NCBI RefSeq assembly: GCF_004187715.1
Contig: NZ_QZWF01000004.1
Location: forward strand, 1 to 64,000
Reading direction: 5' to 3'
Length of the DNA stretch: 64,000 nucleotides
From: Streptomyces sp. F001
GTDB lineage: Bacteria; Actinomycetota; Actinomycetes; Streptomycetales; Streptomycetaceae
Shown: piece by piece, positions 42,462-51,122 of the stretch
Layout of the letters: every line of letters starts with the position of its first letter
Position numbering within the stretch: position 1 is the first letter of the stretch
Program-made: the position numbers and the translations under genes
The notes under the pieces: model-generated
What the model was told of the DNA's origin: nothing
Database searches by the model: none
What the model saw: the letters and a program-made list of their open reading frames with translations, nothing else

Positions 42462-42929
42462 TCACTGGTTGTTGACCCAGACGGTCAGGCCGCTGCATGT
42501 GTCGTCACCGAGGTCGTTGACACAGGCCTTGACGCGCACCCTGCTGCCCTTGCCGCCCCAGGCGTTCGAGCTGCTGTGCTCGTAGAAGTCCTTGTTGCAG
42601 GAGCCCCAGCCGTATGCGCCACCGGTGTAGGTGCAGGTGCCGCTGCGGTAGGTGCCCCACGTGCCGGTGCTGTCACGGAGCTGGTTCTGCCAGTAGGCGT
42701 AGACCTCGTTGGCGTCCGGCGAGAGGTCCTGCACGTATATGACGTCGCCGTACGGCTTGAAGCACGCCGTGGCCGTCAGGTTGCCGACCGTGATGCACGT
42801 CCTGTCGCCGGTCGGAGCGTCGCTCCAGGCCGCGTTGTCACTCTCGGCCGCTGCCGCCGGATTGCTCATCGCCAGGACGAAGAGCCCCGTGGCAACGGCC
42901 CCCACCATGGTTCGCATCGCACCGCGCAT
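42462..42929 (-). CDS. Small secreted Cys-rich protein
   Basis: 155 residues from ATG 42929. A signal peptide (MRGAMRTMVGAVATGLFVLA, cleavage after NPAAAA) is followed by a ~125-residue mature protein rich in Trp, Tyr, Asn and Cys: TCITVGNLTATACFKPYGDV, TGTWGTYRSGTCTYTGGAYG, WGSCNKDFYEHSSSNAWGGK and KACVNDLGDDTCSGL. Six Cys could form three disulphides. A further upstream start (MSDTDPNFW) would spoil the signal peptide. I do not recognise the family; similar small secreted proteins are common in Streptomyces. It is transcribed towards a strong terminator. Confidence 0.8.
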   Translation of the reverse strand: MRGAMRTMVGAVATGLFVLAMSNPAAAAESDNAAWSDAPTGDRTCITVGNLTATACFKPYGDVIYVQDLSPDANEVYAYWQNQLRDSTGTWGTYRSGTCTYTGGAYGWGSCNKDFYEHSSSNAWGGKGSRVRVKACVNDLGDDTCSGLTVWVNNQ

Positions 42930-43016
42930 AACAGTGTCTCCACTACCTCGTGACCAGAAGTTCGGATCAGTGTCAGACACTCGTCACTCACGGCGTACCT
43001 ATAACTTTTCAGGGAA

Positions 43017-43040
43017 GGGTGCCCCCGAACCGGGGCACCC
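43017..43040 (-). terminator. Hairpin after purH
   Basis: GGGTGCCCC (43017-43025) and GGGGCACCC (43032-43040) with a six-base loop, 11 bases past the purH stop. No T tract. Confidence 0.75.
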
Positions 43041-43050
43041 GTGTCCCCCA

Positions 43051-44616
43051 TCAGTGGAAGAAGTGCCGCGTCCCCGTGAAGTACATCGTCACGCCCGCCT
43101 TCTTCGCGGCCTCGACGACCTGCTCGTCACGGACCGAACCGCCCGGCTGGACAACCGCCTTGACGCCGGCCTCGGTGAGGATCTCCAGGCCGTCCGGGAA
43201 GGGGAAGAACGCGTCCGAGGCAGCGTAGGAACCCTGCGCGCGCTCGGCGCCCGCCCGCTCCACGGCCAGCTTCGCCGAGTCGACGCGGTTGACCTGCCCC
43301 ATGCCGACGCCGACCGAGGCACCGTCCTTGGCGAGCAGGATGGCGTTGGACTTCACCGCGCGGCAGGCCTTCCACGCAAAGGCCAGCTCTGCGAGCTCCG
43401 ACTCGGACAGCGCCTCGCCGGCCGCCAGGGTCCAGTTGGCCGGGTCGTCGCCCTCGGCCTGGAAGACGTCCGTCACCTGGGCCAGGCCGCCGCCGTCGAT
43501 CGGGCGGAACTCGGCGACCAGCTCTGGCGCCTCGGGGCAGCGCAGCACGCGGATGTTCTTCTTCTTGGTGAGGGCTTCGAGCGCGCCCTCCTCGTAGTCG
43601 GGGGCGACGATGACCTCGGTGAAGATCTCGGCGACCTGCTCGGCCATCTCCTTGCTGACCGGCCGGTTGACGGCGATGACACCGCCGAACGCGGACAGCG
43701 GGTCGCAGGCGTGCGCCTTGCGGTGGGCCTCGGCGACGTCCGCGCCGATCGCGATGCCGCACGGGTTGGCGTGCTTGATGATCGCGACGCACGGCTCGGT
43801 GTGGTCGTACGCGGCACGGCGGGCGGCGTCCGTGTCCGTGTAGTTGTTGTACGACATCTCCTTGCCGTGCAGCTGCTCGGCAACCGCCAGGCCGCCGCAG
43901 CCACCGGTGTAGAGGGCGGCCGGCTGGTGCGGGTTCTCGCCGTAGCGCAGCACCTGCTTGCGCTCGTACATCACCCCGATGAACTCCGGGAACTCCTCGC
44001 CGTCACCGGCGTACTCGCCCGCGAACCAGCCCGCGACCGCCACGTCGTACTCGGCGGTGTGGCGGAAGGCCTCGGCGGCCAGCCGCTTGCGGGTGGCGAG
44101 GTCGAAGCCGCCGTCGCGCACGGCGGCGAGGACGTCGGCGTACCGCTCGGGGCTGGTGACCACGGCGACCGAGGGGTGGTTCTTGGCGGCGGCGCGGACC
44201 ATCGACGGCCCGCCGATGTCGATCTGCTCCACGCACTCGTCGGGCGAGGCGCCGGAGGCGACGGTCTCCTGGAACGGGTAGAGGTTGACGACCACGAGGT
44301 CGAACGGCGCGACGCCCAGCTCGTCGAGCTGCTGCCGGTGGCTGTCCAGGCGCAGGTCGGCGAGGATGCCCGCGTGGACCCTGGGGTGCAGGGTCTTGAC
44401 GCGGCCGTCCAGGCACTCGGGGAAGCCGGTGAGCTCCTCGACCTTGGTGACGGGGACGCCGGCGGCGGCGATGCGGGCGGCGGTGGAGCCGGTGGAGACG
44501 AGCTCGACGCCGGCCTCGTGCAGACCGCGCGCGAGGTCTTCCAGACCCGTCTTGTCATAGACGCTGACGAGCGCCCGTCGAATGGCCCGCTTGTTGCTCT
44601 CGGCGGTGGCGGTCAC
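43051..44616 (-). CDS. purH: Bifunctional AICAR transformylase/IMP cyclohydrolase
   Basis: 521 residues; the last two steps of IMP synthesis, using 10-formyl-THF. The N-terminal cyclohydrolase domain shows VSVYDKTGLEDLARGLHEAG, LVSTGSTAARIAAAGVPVTK and DGRVKTLHPRVHAGILADLR. The transformylase part has LRYGENPHQPAALYTGGCGG, IIKHANPCGIAIGADVAEAH (catalytic Lys-His region) and SAFGGVIAVNRPV, ending SYAASDAFFPFPDGLEILTE. It starts with GTG at 44616 overlapping the purN stop by four bases (GTGA), so purN-purH is a coupled operon. Because its substrate AICAR (ZMP) is the precursor of ZTP, it connects to the glyA riboswitch. Confidence 0.97.
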   Translation of the reverse strand: MTATAESNKRAIRRALVSVYDKTGLEDLARGLHEAGVELVSTGSTAARIAAAGVPVTKVEELTGFPECLDGRVKTLHPRVHAGILADLRLDSHRQQLDELGVAPFDLVVVNLYPFQETVASGASPDECVEQIDIGGPSMVRAAAKNHPSVAVVTSPERYADVLAAVRDGGFDLATRKRLAAEAFRHTAEYDVAVAGWFAGEYAGDGEEFPEFIGVMYERKQVLRYGENPHQPAALYTGGCGGLAVAEQLHGKEMSYNNYTDTDAARRAAYDHTEPCVAIIKHANPCGIAIGADVAEAHRKAHACDPLSAFGGVIAVNRPVSKEMAEQVAEIFTEVIVAPDYEEGALEALTKKKNIRVLRCPEAPELVAEFRPIDGGGLAQVTDVFQAEGDDPANWTLAAGEALSESELAELAFAWKACRAVKSNAILLAKDGASVGVGMGQVNRVDSAKLAVERAGAERAQGSYAASDAFFPFPDGLEILTEAGVKAVVQPGGSVRDEQVVEAAKKAGVTMYFTGTRHFFH

Positions 44617-45242
44617 TGGATAACTACCTTTCGTCCCTCAATGCGATAGCCGTTGCGGGCGAGCCGCCCCACGACATCGACGAGCAGCCTTCGCTCGACT
44701 TCCTTGATGCGCTCGTGCAGCGCACTCTCGTCGTCCTCGTCCCGGACCTCCACCACGCCCTGCGCGATGATCGGCCCGGTGTCGACGCCGTCGTCGACGA
44801 AGTGGACGGTGCAGCCGGTGACCCTGGCGCCGTACGCGAGCGCGTCGCGGACACCGTGGGCGCCGGGAAAACTGGGGAGGAGCGCGGGGTGGGTGTTGAT
44901 GAACCGCCCGCCGTAACGGGCGAGGAACTCCTTGCCCACGATCTTCATGAACCCGGCGGAGACCACGAGATCGGGCTCGTACGCGGCGACGGCTCCGGCG
45001 AGGGCCGCGTCCCACTCCTCGCGGGTGGCGTAGTCCTTGACCCGGCACACGAACGTGGGCAGCCCGGCGCGCTCGGCCCGCGCCAGCCCCTCGATGCCGG
45101 CGCGGTCGGCTCCGACGGCCACGATCTCGGCTCCGTACGCCTCGGCGCCGGTGGTCGCGATGGCGTCGAGGAGCGCCTGCAGATTGGTGCCGGATCCGGA
45201 GACCAGCACGACGAGGCGCTTGACCACGGGCTTGGCGGCCAC
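44613..45242 (-). CDS. purN: Phosphoribosylglycinamide formyltransferase
   Basis: 209 residues from GTG 45242, seven bases after AAAGGG. It transfers a formyl group from 10-formyl-THF to GAR in purine synthesis. Motifs: the phosphate-binding VSGSGTNLQALLDA, the catalytic Asn-His-Asp set in GGRFINTHPALLPSFPGAHG and VHFVDDGVDTGPIIAQ. An upstream in-frame extension to 45395 exists but lacks conserved sequence. First gene of the purN-purH operon. Confidence 0.96.
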   Translation of the reverse strand: MAAKPVVKRLVVLVSGSGTNLQALLDAIATTGAEAYGAEIVAVGADRAGIEGLARAERAGLPTFVCRVKDYATREEWDAALAGAVAAYEPDLVVSAGFMKIVGKEFLARYGGRFINTHPALLPSFPGAHGVRDALAYGARVTGCTVHFVDDGVDTGPIIAQGVVEVRDEDDESALHERIKEVERRLLVDVVGRLARNGYRIEGRKVVIQ

Positions 45243-45556
45243 GGTGGGGCCCTTTCTCGGGGAAGCATGTGCACGGTCGGCCGGGTACGGCGCCGGTATG
45301 TGCGTTCGTACGAATGCTTCACGCCCCCGGATACGGGGAAGCCTACGAAGCGGCCGACCGTCAGCAACGATACCGGCACACCGGGCATCCCCCATGGGAC
45401 GGGGGCGTGGCCGGAAGGTAGCGTCTGGGAGGAGCGAGCTCGGGAACGCGGCCGGGGTGCGGTGCGTTCACGAGAGGACAGCTCACGCCAGACCGGTCGT
45501 TCGAGACCAGCCGTTCCAGACCAGCCGTATTTCACCAAGGGGAAGACGCTCACTTG
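45243..45556. other. Divergent promoter region between purN and the next gene
   Basis: 314 bases without a gene. It must hold the purN promoter (minus strand) and that of the frameshifted membrane protein (plus strand). I found no PurR-like palindrome and no ZTP-riboswitch blocks here. Confidence 0.5.
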
Positions 45557-46371
45557 ATGTCGGACCGCAGCCTGCGACTCCTCACGCTCCCCCCTCAGTC
45601 GGCACGGGGAGGGGAGCGTGTCGGCGTGCTGCTGCGGGAGCGCCCCTCGACGCCGCCCGGCGCGCCCTCGGGCGACGCCGACGACCGGCGGGGCGGTGCG
45701 GCCCAGGACGACAACCCGTTCGCGCCGCCGCCGGAGGGCACGCCGGACCGGCCGTGGCAGCCGCGGCGCCCGTCCGGCGACGGAGGGGACGCCGGGGGTT
45801 CACAGGGCTCCCCCGACTCTTCGGGCTCCTCCGGCTCACAGGGTGAGGGCGGCCGACCCGTGTGGGGCAGCCAGTGGAGCGACCGGCAGCCCGGCCGCTC
45901 CTCCAACGGCGGCTTCGGCGACCGGCCCGGCCGCAGCCCCGAGGGGCCGGGCGGCGGTCCGGGCCAGAGCGGACCGCGCTGGGACCCCACGGACCCGGCA
46001 CAGCGCCGCGCGCGCTACACGCTGCTGGCCGGCATGTGGGCCTTCTTCTTCGCCCTCTTCAACTGGCCGTACGTGGCACTGCTGCTCGGCGCGCCGGCCC
46101 TCTACTGGGGCATCAGCTCCCTGCGCACCAAGCCCCGCACCCCCAGCCCCGAACCCGGCCCCCACGACACCGGCCCGCCCACAGACCGCGGCCGCGGTGA
46201 GCGGCCTGGTCACGGCGTCCCTGGCCATCATGCTCGTCGCCGCGACCTTCACCGCACAGTTCGTACCGCGACTACTACACCTGCACCAACGACGCCCTCA
46301 CCAACGAGGCCAGACAGGCGTGCACCAAGCTGCTGCGGACGAGTTGCGGGGGTTTTGGGGCCAACGCTTAG
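45557..46371 (+). pseudogene. DUF4190-like membrane protein, multiple frame changes
   Basis: From ATG 45557 (MSDRSLRLLTLPPQSARGGE) the frame gives a long acidic, Gly/Ser/Pro-rich cytoplasmic region and a membrane segment (LLAGMWAFFFALFNWPYVAL, then LLGAPALYWGISSLRTKP). Near 46185 it must change frame to read QTAAAVSGLVTASLAIMLVA (second helix) and again near 46263 to read YRDYYTCTNDALTNEARQAC, a typical end of this family. A third possible change near 46335 would give LLPDELRGF. The stop of the last frame is at 46371. Whether real decay or sequence error, no intact product is encoded. Confidence 0.6.
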
Positions 46372-47366
46372 GGGTGCGCTTCGGGGGCTCGGGCGTTTGG
46401 AAGGCGCTGGACACGTCGGGCTCCGGGATGCGGCGGCCTCCGCGCAACGCCGGGCTCCGGGGGGCGAAGGACTCCGAGCAATGCGGGCTCCGGAAGGCGC
46501 CTGGCATCAGGAGTCGTCCGCTCCGGTGGCTCCGCCCTCCTGGACGCCTCCTTCAACGCCGCCCAGCGGACCTCGCGGGTGTCGTCGCGCCAGGGCATCG
46601 GGGGTCGACGGGCAGGAAGTCGTAGGGCTCGAGGGTGGGGTCGTACGGGGCGTCCGGGCGGCCTGCGGAGGGTGCGGCCTGCGATGCGGTCGGCCGAGGA
46701 TCCGGGCCGACACCGTCGCGCTTGCGGGATGACGAGCCGCTGGAGAAGGGCCACCGCCGGCGACGTCGCCGCACACCGGTGTCCGACGCATCCGCGCGGG
46801 CCTCCGGCCTCTGCGTCCCGGAGTTCGAGGTCCCCGCACCGGGATGCGCCATCTCCGTCCGGCTGTTCGCCGCATCCGCGCCGGATTCCGATACCCGCCC
46901 CTGCCGCTTCGCCAGCCCCTCCCCGGAGCCCGACGCCCGCGTCCGCCCGCCGCGACCCCTCCCCGAAGTCCAACGCCCGCACCTGCCGCTTCGCCAGCCC
47001 CTCCCCGGAGCCCGACGCCCGCGTCCGCCCCGCCGCCGACCCCTCCCCGGAATCCGACGCCCCCCCAACCCTCGCCGTCGCCTCCCTGGCATCGGCCACG
47101 CCCGTCCGAACGTTCGCCTCGGTCGCCGCAGACTCCGGATTCTTCACACGCCCCTTCGCCCGACCGCCCCCGCATCCGCCGCTCCGCCCCGCCGTTCGAC
47201 TCCCCCACCGCGGAATCAATCACCCCGGCCCAGACGTCCAACTCGGTCGCCGCAGCCTCCGGACTCTCCACGCACCCCTTCATCCCGACCGCCGCCGTCC
47301 GCCGCACCCGCCCCGACGCTCGGCTCCCCCACCACGGGATCGATCACCCCGGCCCACACGTCCAAC
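46372..47366 (-). other. Low-complexity region, probable degenerate C-terminal tail of the DUF6350 gene
   Basis: 995 bases with no frame I would call a gene. On the minus strand short stretches look coding, for example PYDPTLEPYDFLPVDP near 46610-46660, which resembles the acidic tails of DUF6350 membrane proteins, and repeated SGSGEG/ASGSGEGLAKRQ segments. These lie in different frames, so the tail of the upstream gene may be broken by indels. The region includes an 82-bp-spaced direct repeat. Confidence 0.4.
46900..47030 (-). repeat. 49-bp exact direct repeat with 82-bp spacing
   Basis: 46900-46948 and 46982-47030 are identical over 49 bases (starting CCTGCCGCTTCGCCAGCCCC); the following ~30 bases are similar. 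On the minus strand it encodes repeated ASGSGEGLAKRQ-type peptide in the presumed DUF6350 tail. Confidence 0.8.
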
Positions 47367-48901
47367 TCACTCGCCGCAGAGCCGGCCGCTCCAGCCGGGG
47401 CACCCGACCTCCGGCCGCAGAATCAACCGCCCCGGCCCACGCCTCCAACCCGCCTGGCCCGGAATCCGACATCCCGGCCCGAGCCTCCGCCGTCCCTCCC
47501 CGAAGCCGACGCCCCACCCCAGCGCCTCCGTTCCGCCGGCACCAGCCCTTTCCCGTTGCCCGGCGATGGTCGCCGTAGCTCCCTGCTCATGCTTCCGGCA
47601 CCGCCAAGCCCGTACCCCTACCGCGGTCGGAACCGCCACGACCGCCGTCCACGCCAGCGTCGCCGCCCCCACCTGCCACCACACCGGCCCGAACCGAGCC
47701 AGCGCGTCCACCCCGAGCGGCCCGCCCGCCAGCCCTGCCAGCACGGCGAGTCCCGCCGCGCACCACACAGCCGCCAGCCCGGTGCAGCCCGCCGTACGCC
47801 CCCATGACCAAGGCATCCCCCTCGCCTCCTCGTCCTCCCCGCCCCGGACCGCCGCCCTCCCCGTGAACCACCCGACCGTCACGCCGGCCGCCACCGGCAC
47901 CACTGCGGCAGCCCAGTTCAACGGCGTCCCCGGGCCCGCCTCCGGTAGCGCCGCCAGCAGGGGGAACGGCGGGAGCAGCGGGGCGGTGTCGGTGGACAGT
48001 GGGGTCGTCGTGTGCCCGACGCCGAGCGCGAACCCGGGGCCGAGGGCATAGGCCGCACCCCACACCGCCGAGTTCGGTACGAGCGCCGCGCACAGCAGCA
48101 GCACCGCGAACCGCCCCGACCACCCCTGCGTCAGCTGGGCAAAGGCCTCGCGGGCCGCGCCGCCGTGCCACAGCAGCGACACCGCCACCAGCAACGCCCC
48201 GCCCCCGACCAGCACCGCGGCCCCGGCCGCGGCCGCCCGCGCCGAGACATCCAGCCGCTCCCGGGCCTCAGCCCCGAGGAACAGCCGCCGCAGACCGCGC
48301 GGCAACAGGATCAGCACGCCGTCCACCGGTCCACAGGGCCGCCCGTACGCCGTCCACACCCCCGCTCCCGCCGCGCCCACGGCGATCACCGGCAGACACA
48401 CTGCGGCCCACACCCAGTCGGCCCGCAGCGAGCCGCCTCCCGAGGCGTACACCGTGGCCATGCCCCCGACGGCGAGGTACCCCAGCACCACCCCGCCCAC
48501 GCCGTACGGACACCCACCGGTGCCCGACCCTCCGGCTCCCCGTCCACCGCGTCCCGCGCCGCCCGGTGCACCAGCCACACCGGCAGCACGAGCAGCAGCA
48601 GCGGCGTGACGCCGACCGGCGCGGGAACGCCGGAGAGCGTGTCGGTGCGGACCAGCTCCGCGCCGTGCGCCAGCAGCCACAGCCCCGCGGCGACATGCAG
48701 CGCGCCCCCCGGCCCGCTGTCGGGATAGGGCGAGGTGATCCACAGCATCATCACGAGCACGGCGAACGAGCCGAGCCCCAGCCCGGCCGCGACCGCGCCA
48801 CCCAGGAGGCTGGCGGCCAGTCCGGGCGATCGGCGACGCAAACGGGTGAGCAGGGATGACAGCGGCGATCGGCGGTCGGACATCTGAATCACGACCGTCA
48901 T
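47367..48901 (-). pseudogene. DUF6350 integral membrane protein, frameshifted
   Basis: From ATG 48901 (MTVVIQMSDRRSPLSSLLTR) the frame encodes two helices (GGAVAAGLGLGSFAVLVMML, LLLLVLPVWLVHRAA) and ends its meaningful part at GVRTAWAG near 48505; the next frame carries GVVLGYLAVGGMATVYASGG and about eight further helices, including ALVPNSAVWGAAYALGPGFA, to past WRCRKHEQG. One missing G in the four-base run at 48502-48505 accounts for the break. Start could be 48883 instead. DUF6350 proteins are conserved next to purN in Streptomyces; function unknown. The C-terminal tail and true stop are uncertain. Confidence 0.75.
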
Positions 48902-48997
48902 GCTCCCAACGACACGCGCTTTCCCGTCGTAACAGGCGAACCTCCGATGTGTCGCCCAATATGTGTTTATGTACTTTTTCGTACGAAGGGGTGTCCT

Positions 48998-50134
48998 GTG
49001 AGGCAGAGCAGCCCTGCGACCCCGCTCCCCCCGCCCAAGGAGCGCCGCCGCCTGCGCGAGGCAGGTTCGCTGACTGTGGCTCAGGTCGCGGAGCGCATGG
49101 GTGTCTCCCGTCGGACGGTGCGGGCATGGGAGGCCGACCGCACGACTCCACGCGGCCGGAAACGGCAGGCGTACGCAGAATTGCTGAACGCGCTGACGAC
49201 CGAGGCCGGCACGGAGACCGGCATCGAGACCGTCACCGATCGCGAAATCCCTGCGAAGAAGACAGCTGTAACGGTACGTCACGATCAGCGGGAACCCGAG
49301 GCCCAGCCCGACCCCTTCGCGCCGTCGTCACCGTCCTCTCTGACCCCTGCTCAGGCCTTCGACGCCCTCTACGCGTTCTGCGTCCCCGCCCTCGTCCGGC
49401 AGACTTACCTGCTGACCGGGCGGCGCGAGCTGGCTCGTGAGTCGGTCGAGCGGGCGTTCCAACTCGCCTGGCAGCGCTGGCCCGAGGTGGCCGTCGACCG
49501 CGACCCGACGGGCTGGGTACGGGCGGCGGCGTACGAGTACGCCCTCTCTCCCTGGCACCGGTTCCGCCCGCGCCATCGCCACCCCGAGGCGCCGCCGGCC
49601 GACGCGTCCGACCGCACGCTGCTGAACGTACTTCTGAGACTCCCGCCGCCGCACCGCCGCACGCTCCTGCTGTACGACGTCGTGGGCCTGGACCTGCCGG
49701 AGACCGCGGCGGAGACGGAGGCGAGCACCCCGGCGGCGGCGAACCGGCTGCTGCATGCGCGCGAGGCCGTCGCCGCGCGGCTGCCGGAGCTGTCCGACCC
49801 GGCCGAACTGCACCGGCGGCTCGCCCGCCTGGCCGACACGGAACGACTACGGGCCTCCAAACCGTTCACGGTACGCAACGGCAGCGAACGCCGCGCCCGT
49901 TTCTGGACCCGGGCCGCCATCGCCTTCACGGTCACCCTCATCGGCGCGACAGCCCTGACCCTGCGCACGGCCCCGACACAGTACGAGCCGCCGGTGGCAC
50001 CGGGCGAGACGGTGCGCGGGGTACCGCCGCGGGCGGCGCCGGGACCCTTGTCGGAGCAGCAGCTGGCGCTGCTGGAGAAGCTGCGCATGGAAACGGCCGG
50101 CGGACCGGAACGGCTGGTGCCGGAGCCGCGGTGA
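48998..50134 (+). CDS. HTH and ECF-sigma-like protein with a C-terminal membrane helix
   Basis: 378 residues from GTG 48998, about six bases after GAAGGGG. Residues ~15-60 are a helix-turn-helix (LREAGSLTVAQVAERMGVSR, RTVRAWEADRTTPRGRKRQA). After a charged linker, residues ~120-290 resemble ECF sigma regions 2 and 4: FDALYAFCVPALVRQTYLLT, RESVERAFQLAWQRWPEVAV, then LRLPPPHRRTLLLYDVVGLD and a helix like PETAAETEASTPAAANRLLH. Near residue 315 there is a membrane helix (RAAIAFTVTLIGATALTLRT) and a short outside tail. A combined DNA-binding, sigma-like and membrane protein is unusual; it may be a degenerate sigma that acts as a regulator. Confidence 0.75.
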   Translation: MRQSSPATPLPPPKERRRLREAGSLTVAQVAERMGVSRRTVRAWEADRTTPRGRKRQAYAELLNALTTEAGTETGIETVTDREIPAKKTAVTVRHDQREPEAQPDPFAPSSPSSLTPAQAFDALYAFCVPALVRQTYLLTGRRELARESVERAFQLAWQRWPEVAVDRDPTGWVRAAAYEYALSPWHRFRPRHRHPEAPPADASDRTLLNVLLRLPPPHRRTLLLYDVVGLDLPETAAETEASTPAAANRLLHAREAVAARLPELSDPAELHRRLARLADTERLRASKPFTVRNGSERRARFWTRAAIAFTVTLIGATALTLRTAPTQYEPPVAPGETVRGVPPRAAPGPLSEQQLALLEKLRMETAGGPERLVPEPR

Positions 50135-50152
50135 GGCGGGGACGAACGAAAA

Positions 50153-50195
50153 CGCCGGTGGGCCCGCCCCCATTCGGGGAACGGGCCCACCGGCG
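50153..50195. terminator. Bidirectional hairpin with a 14-bp perfect stem
   Basis: CGCCGGTGGGCCCG (50153-50166) and CGGGCCCACCGGCG (50182-50195); the 15-base loop can itself form CCCC-ATTC-GGGG. It lies between the convergent sigma-like gene (ends 50134) and sucD (ends 50210). Confidence 0.9.
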
Positions 50196-50209
50196 GTCAG
50201 TCGGAGGAC

Positions 50210-51094
50210 TCAGCCGGCGAGGATCTCGCGCGCCAGCTTCGCCGTCTCGGTCGGGGTCTTGCCGACCTTGACGCCCGCGGCCTCCAGGGCCTCCTTCTTC
50301 GCCTGGGCGGTGCCGGACGAGCCGGAGACGATGGCGCCCGCGTGGCCCATGGTCTTGCCCTCGGGCGCGGTGAAGCCCGCGACGTAGCCGACGACCGGCT
50401 TGGTCACGTTCTCCTTGATGAAGGCCGCGGCCCGCTCCTCGGCGTCGCCGCCGATCTCACCGATCATGACGATCAGGTCGGTGTCGGGGTCAGCCTGGAA
50501 GGCGGCCAGGGCGTCGATGTGCGTGCTGCCGATGATCGGGTCGCCACCGATGCCGACGGCGGTCGAGAAGCCGATGTCACGAAGCTCGTACATCATCTGG
50601 TACGTCAGCGTGCCGGACTTCGAGACCAGGCCGATACGACCCGGCTTGGTGATGTCGCCCGGGATGATGCCGACGTTGGACTGGCCCGGGGTGATGATGC
50701 CGGGGCAGTTCGGGCCGATGATGCGGGTCTTGTTGCCCTTCTTGCCGGCGTACGCCCAGAAGGCGGCCGTGTCGTGCACGGCGATGCCCTCGGTGATGAC
50801 GACGGCGAGCGGGATCTCGGCGTCGATCGCCTCGACGACGGCGTCCTTGGTGAACTTCTCCGGCACGAAGATGACGGAGACGTTGGCGCCGGTGGCCTCG
50901 ATGGCCTCCTTGACGGTGCCGAAGACGGGTACCTCGGTGCCGTCGAAGTCCACGGTCTGACCCGCCTTGCGCGGGTTCACGCCGCCCACGACGTTCGTGC
51001 CGTCACCGAGCATGAGCTTGGTGTGCTTCATGCCGGTGGCGCCGGTCATGCCCTGGACGATGACCTTGCTGTCCTTGTTGAGCCAGATAGCCAT
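50210..51094 (-). CDS. sucD: Succinyl-CoA synthetase, alpha subunit
   Basis: 294 residues. It forms the heterotetramer with SucC that converts succinyl-CoA to succinate with substrate-level phosphorylation. The CoA-binding turn is VQGMTGATGMKHTK, the region IIGPNCPGIITPGQSNVGII precedes the active centre, and the phosphohistidine lies in KTMGHAGAIVSGSSGTAQAK. It follows sucC by 28 bp in the same operon and ends before a strong terminator. Confidence 0.97.
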   Translation of the reverse strand: MAIWLNKDSKVIVQGMTGATGMKHTKLMLGDGTNVVGGVNPRKAGQTVDFDGTEVPVFGTVKEAIEATGANVSVIFVPEKFTKDAVVEAIDAEIPLAVVITEGIAVHDTAAFWAYAGKKGNKTRIIGPNCPGIITPGQSNVGIIPGDITKPGRIGLVSKSGTLTYQMMYELRDIGFSTAVGIGGDPIIGSTHIDALAAFQADPDTDLIVMIGEIGGDAEERAAAFIKENVTKPVVGYVAGFTAPEGKTMGHAGAIVSGSSGTAQAKKEALEAAGVKVGKTPTETAKLAREILAG

Positions 51095-51122
51095 GGTGTG
51101 TGGATGTCCTCGTCCTCGGTGC

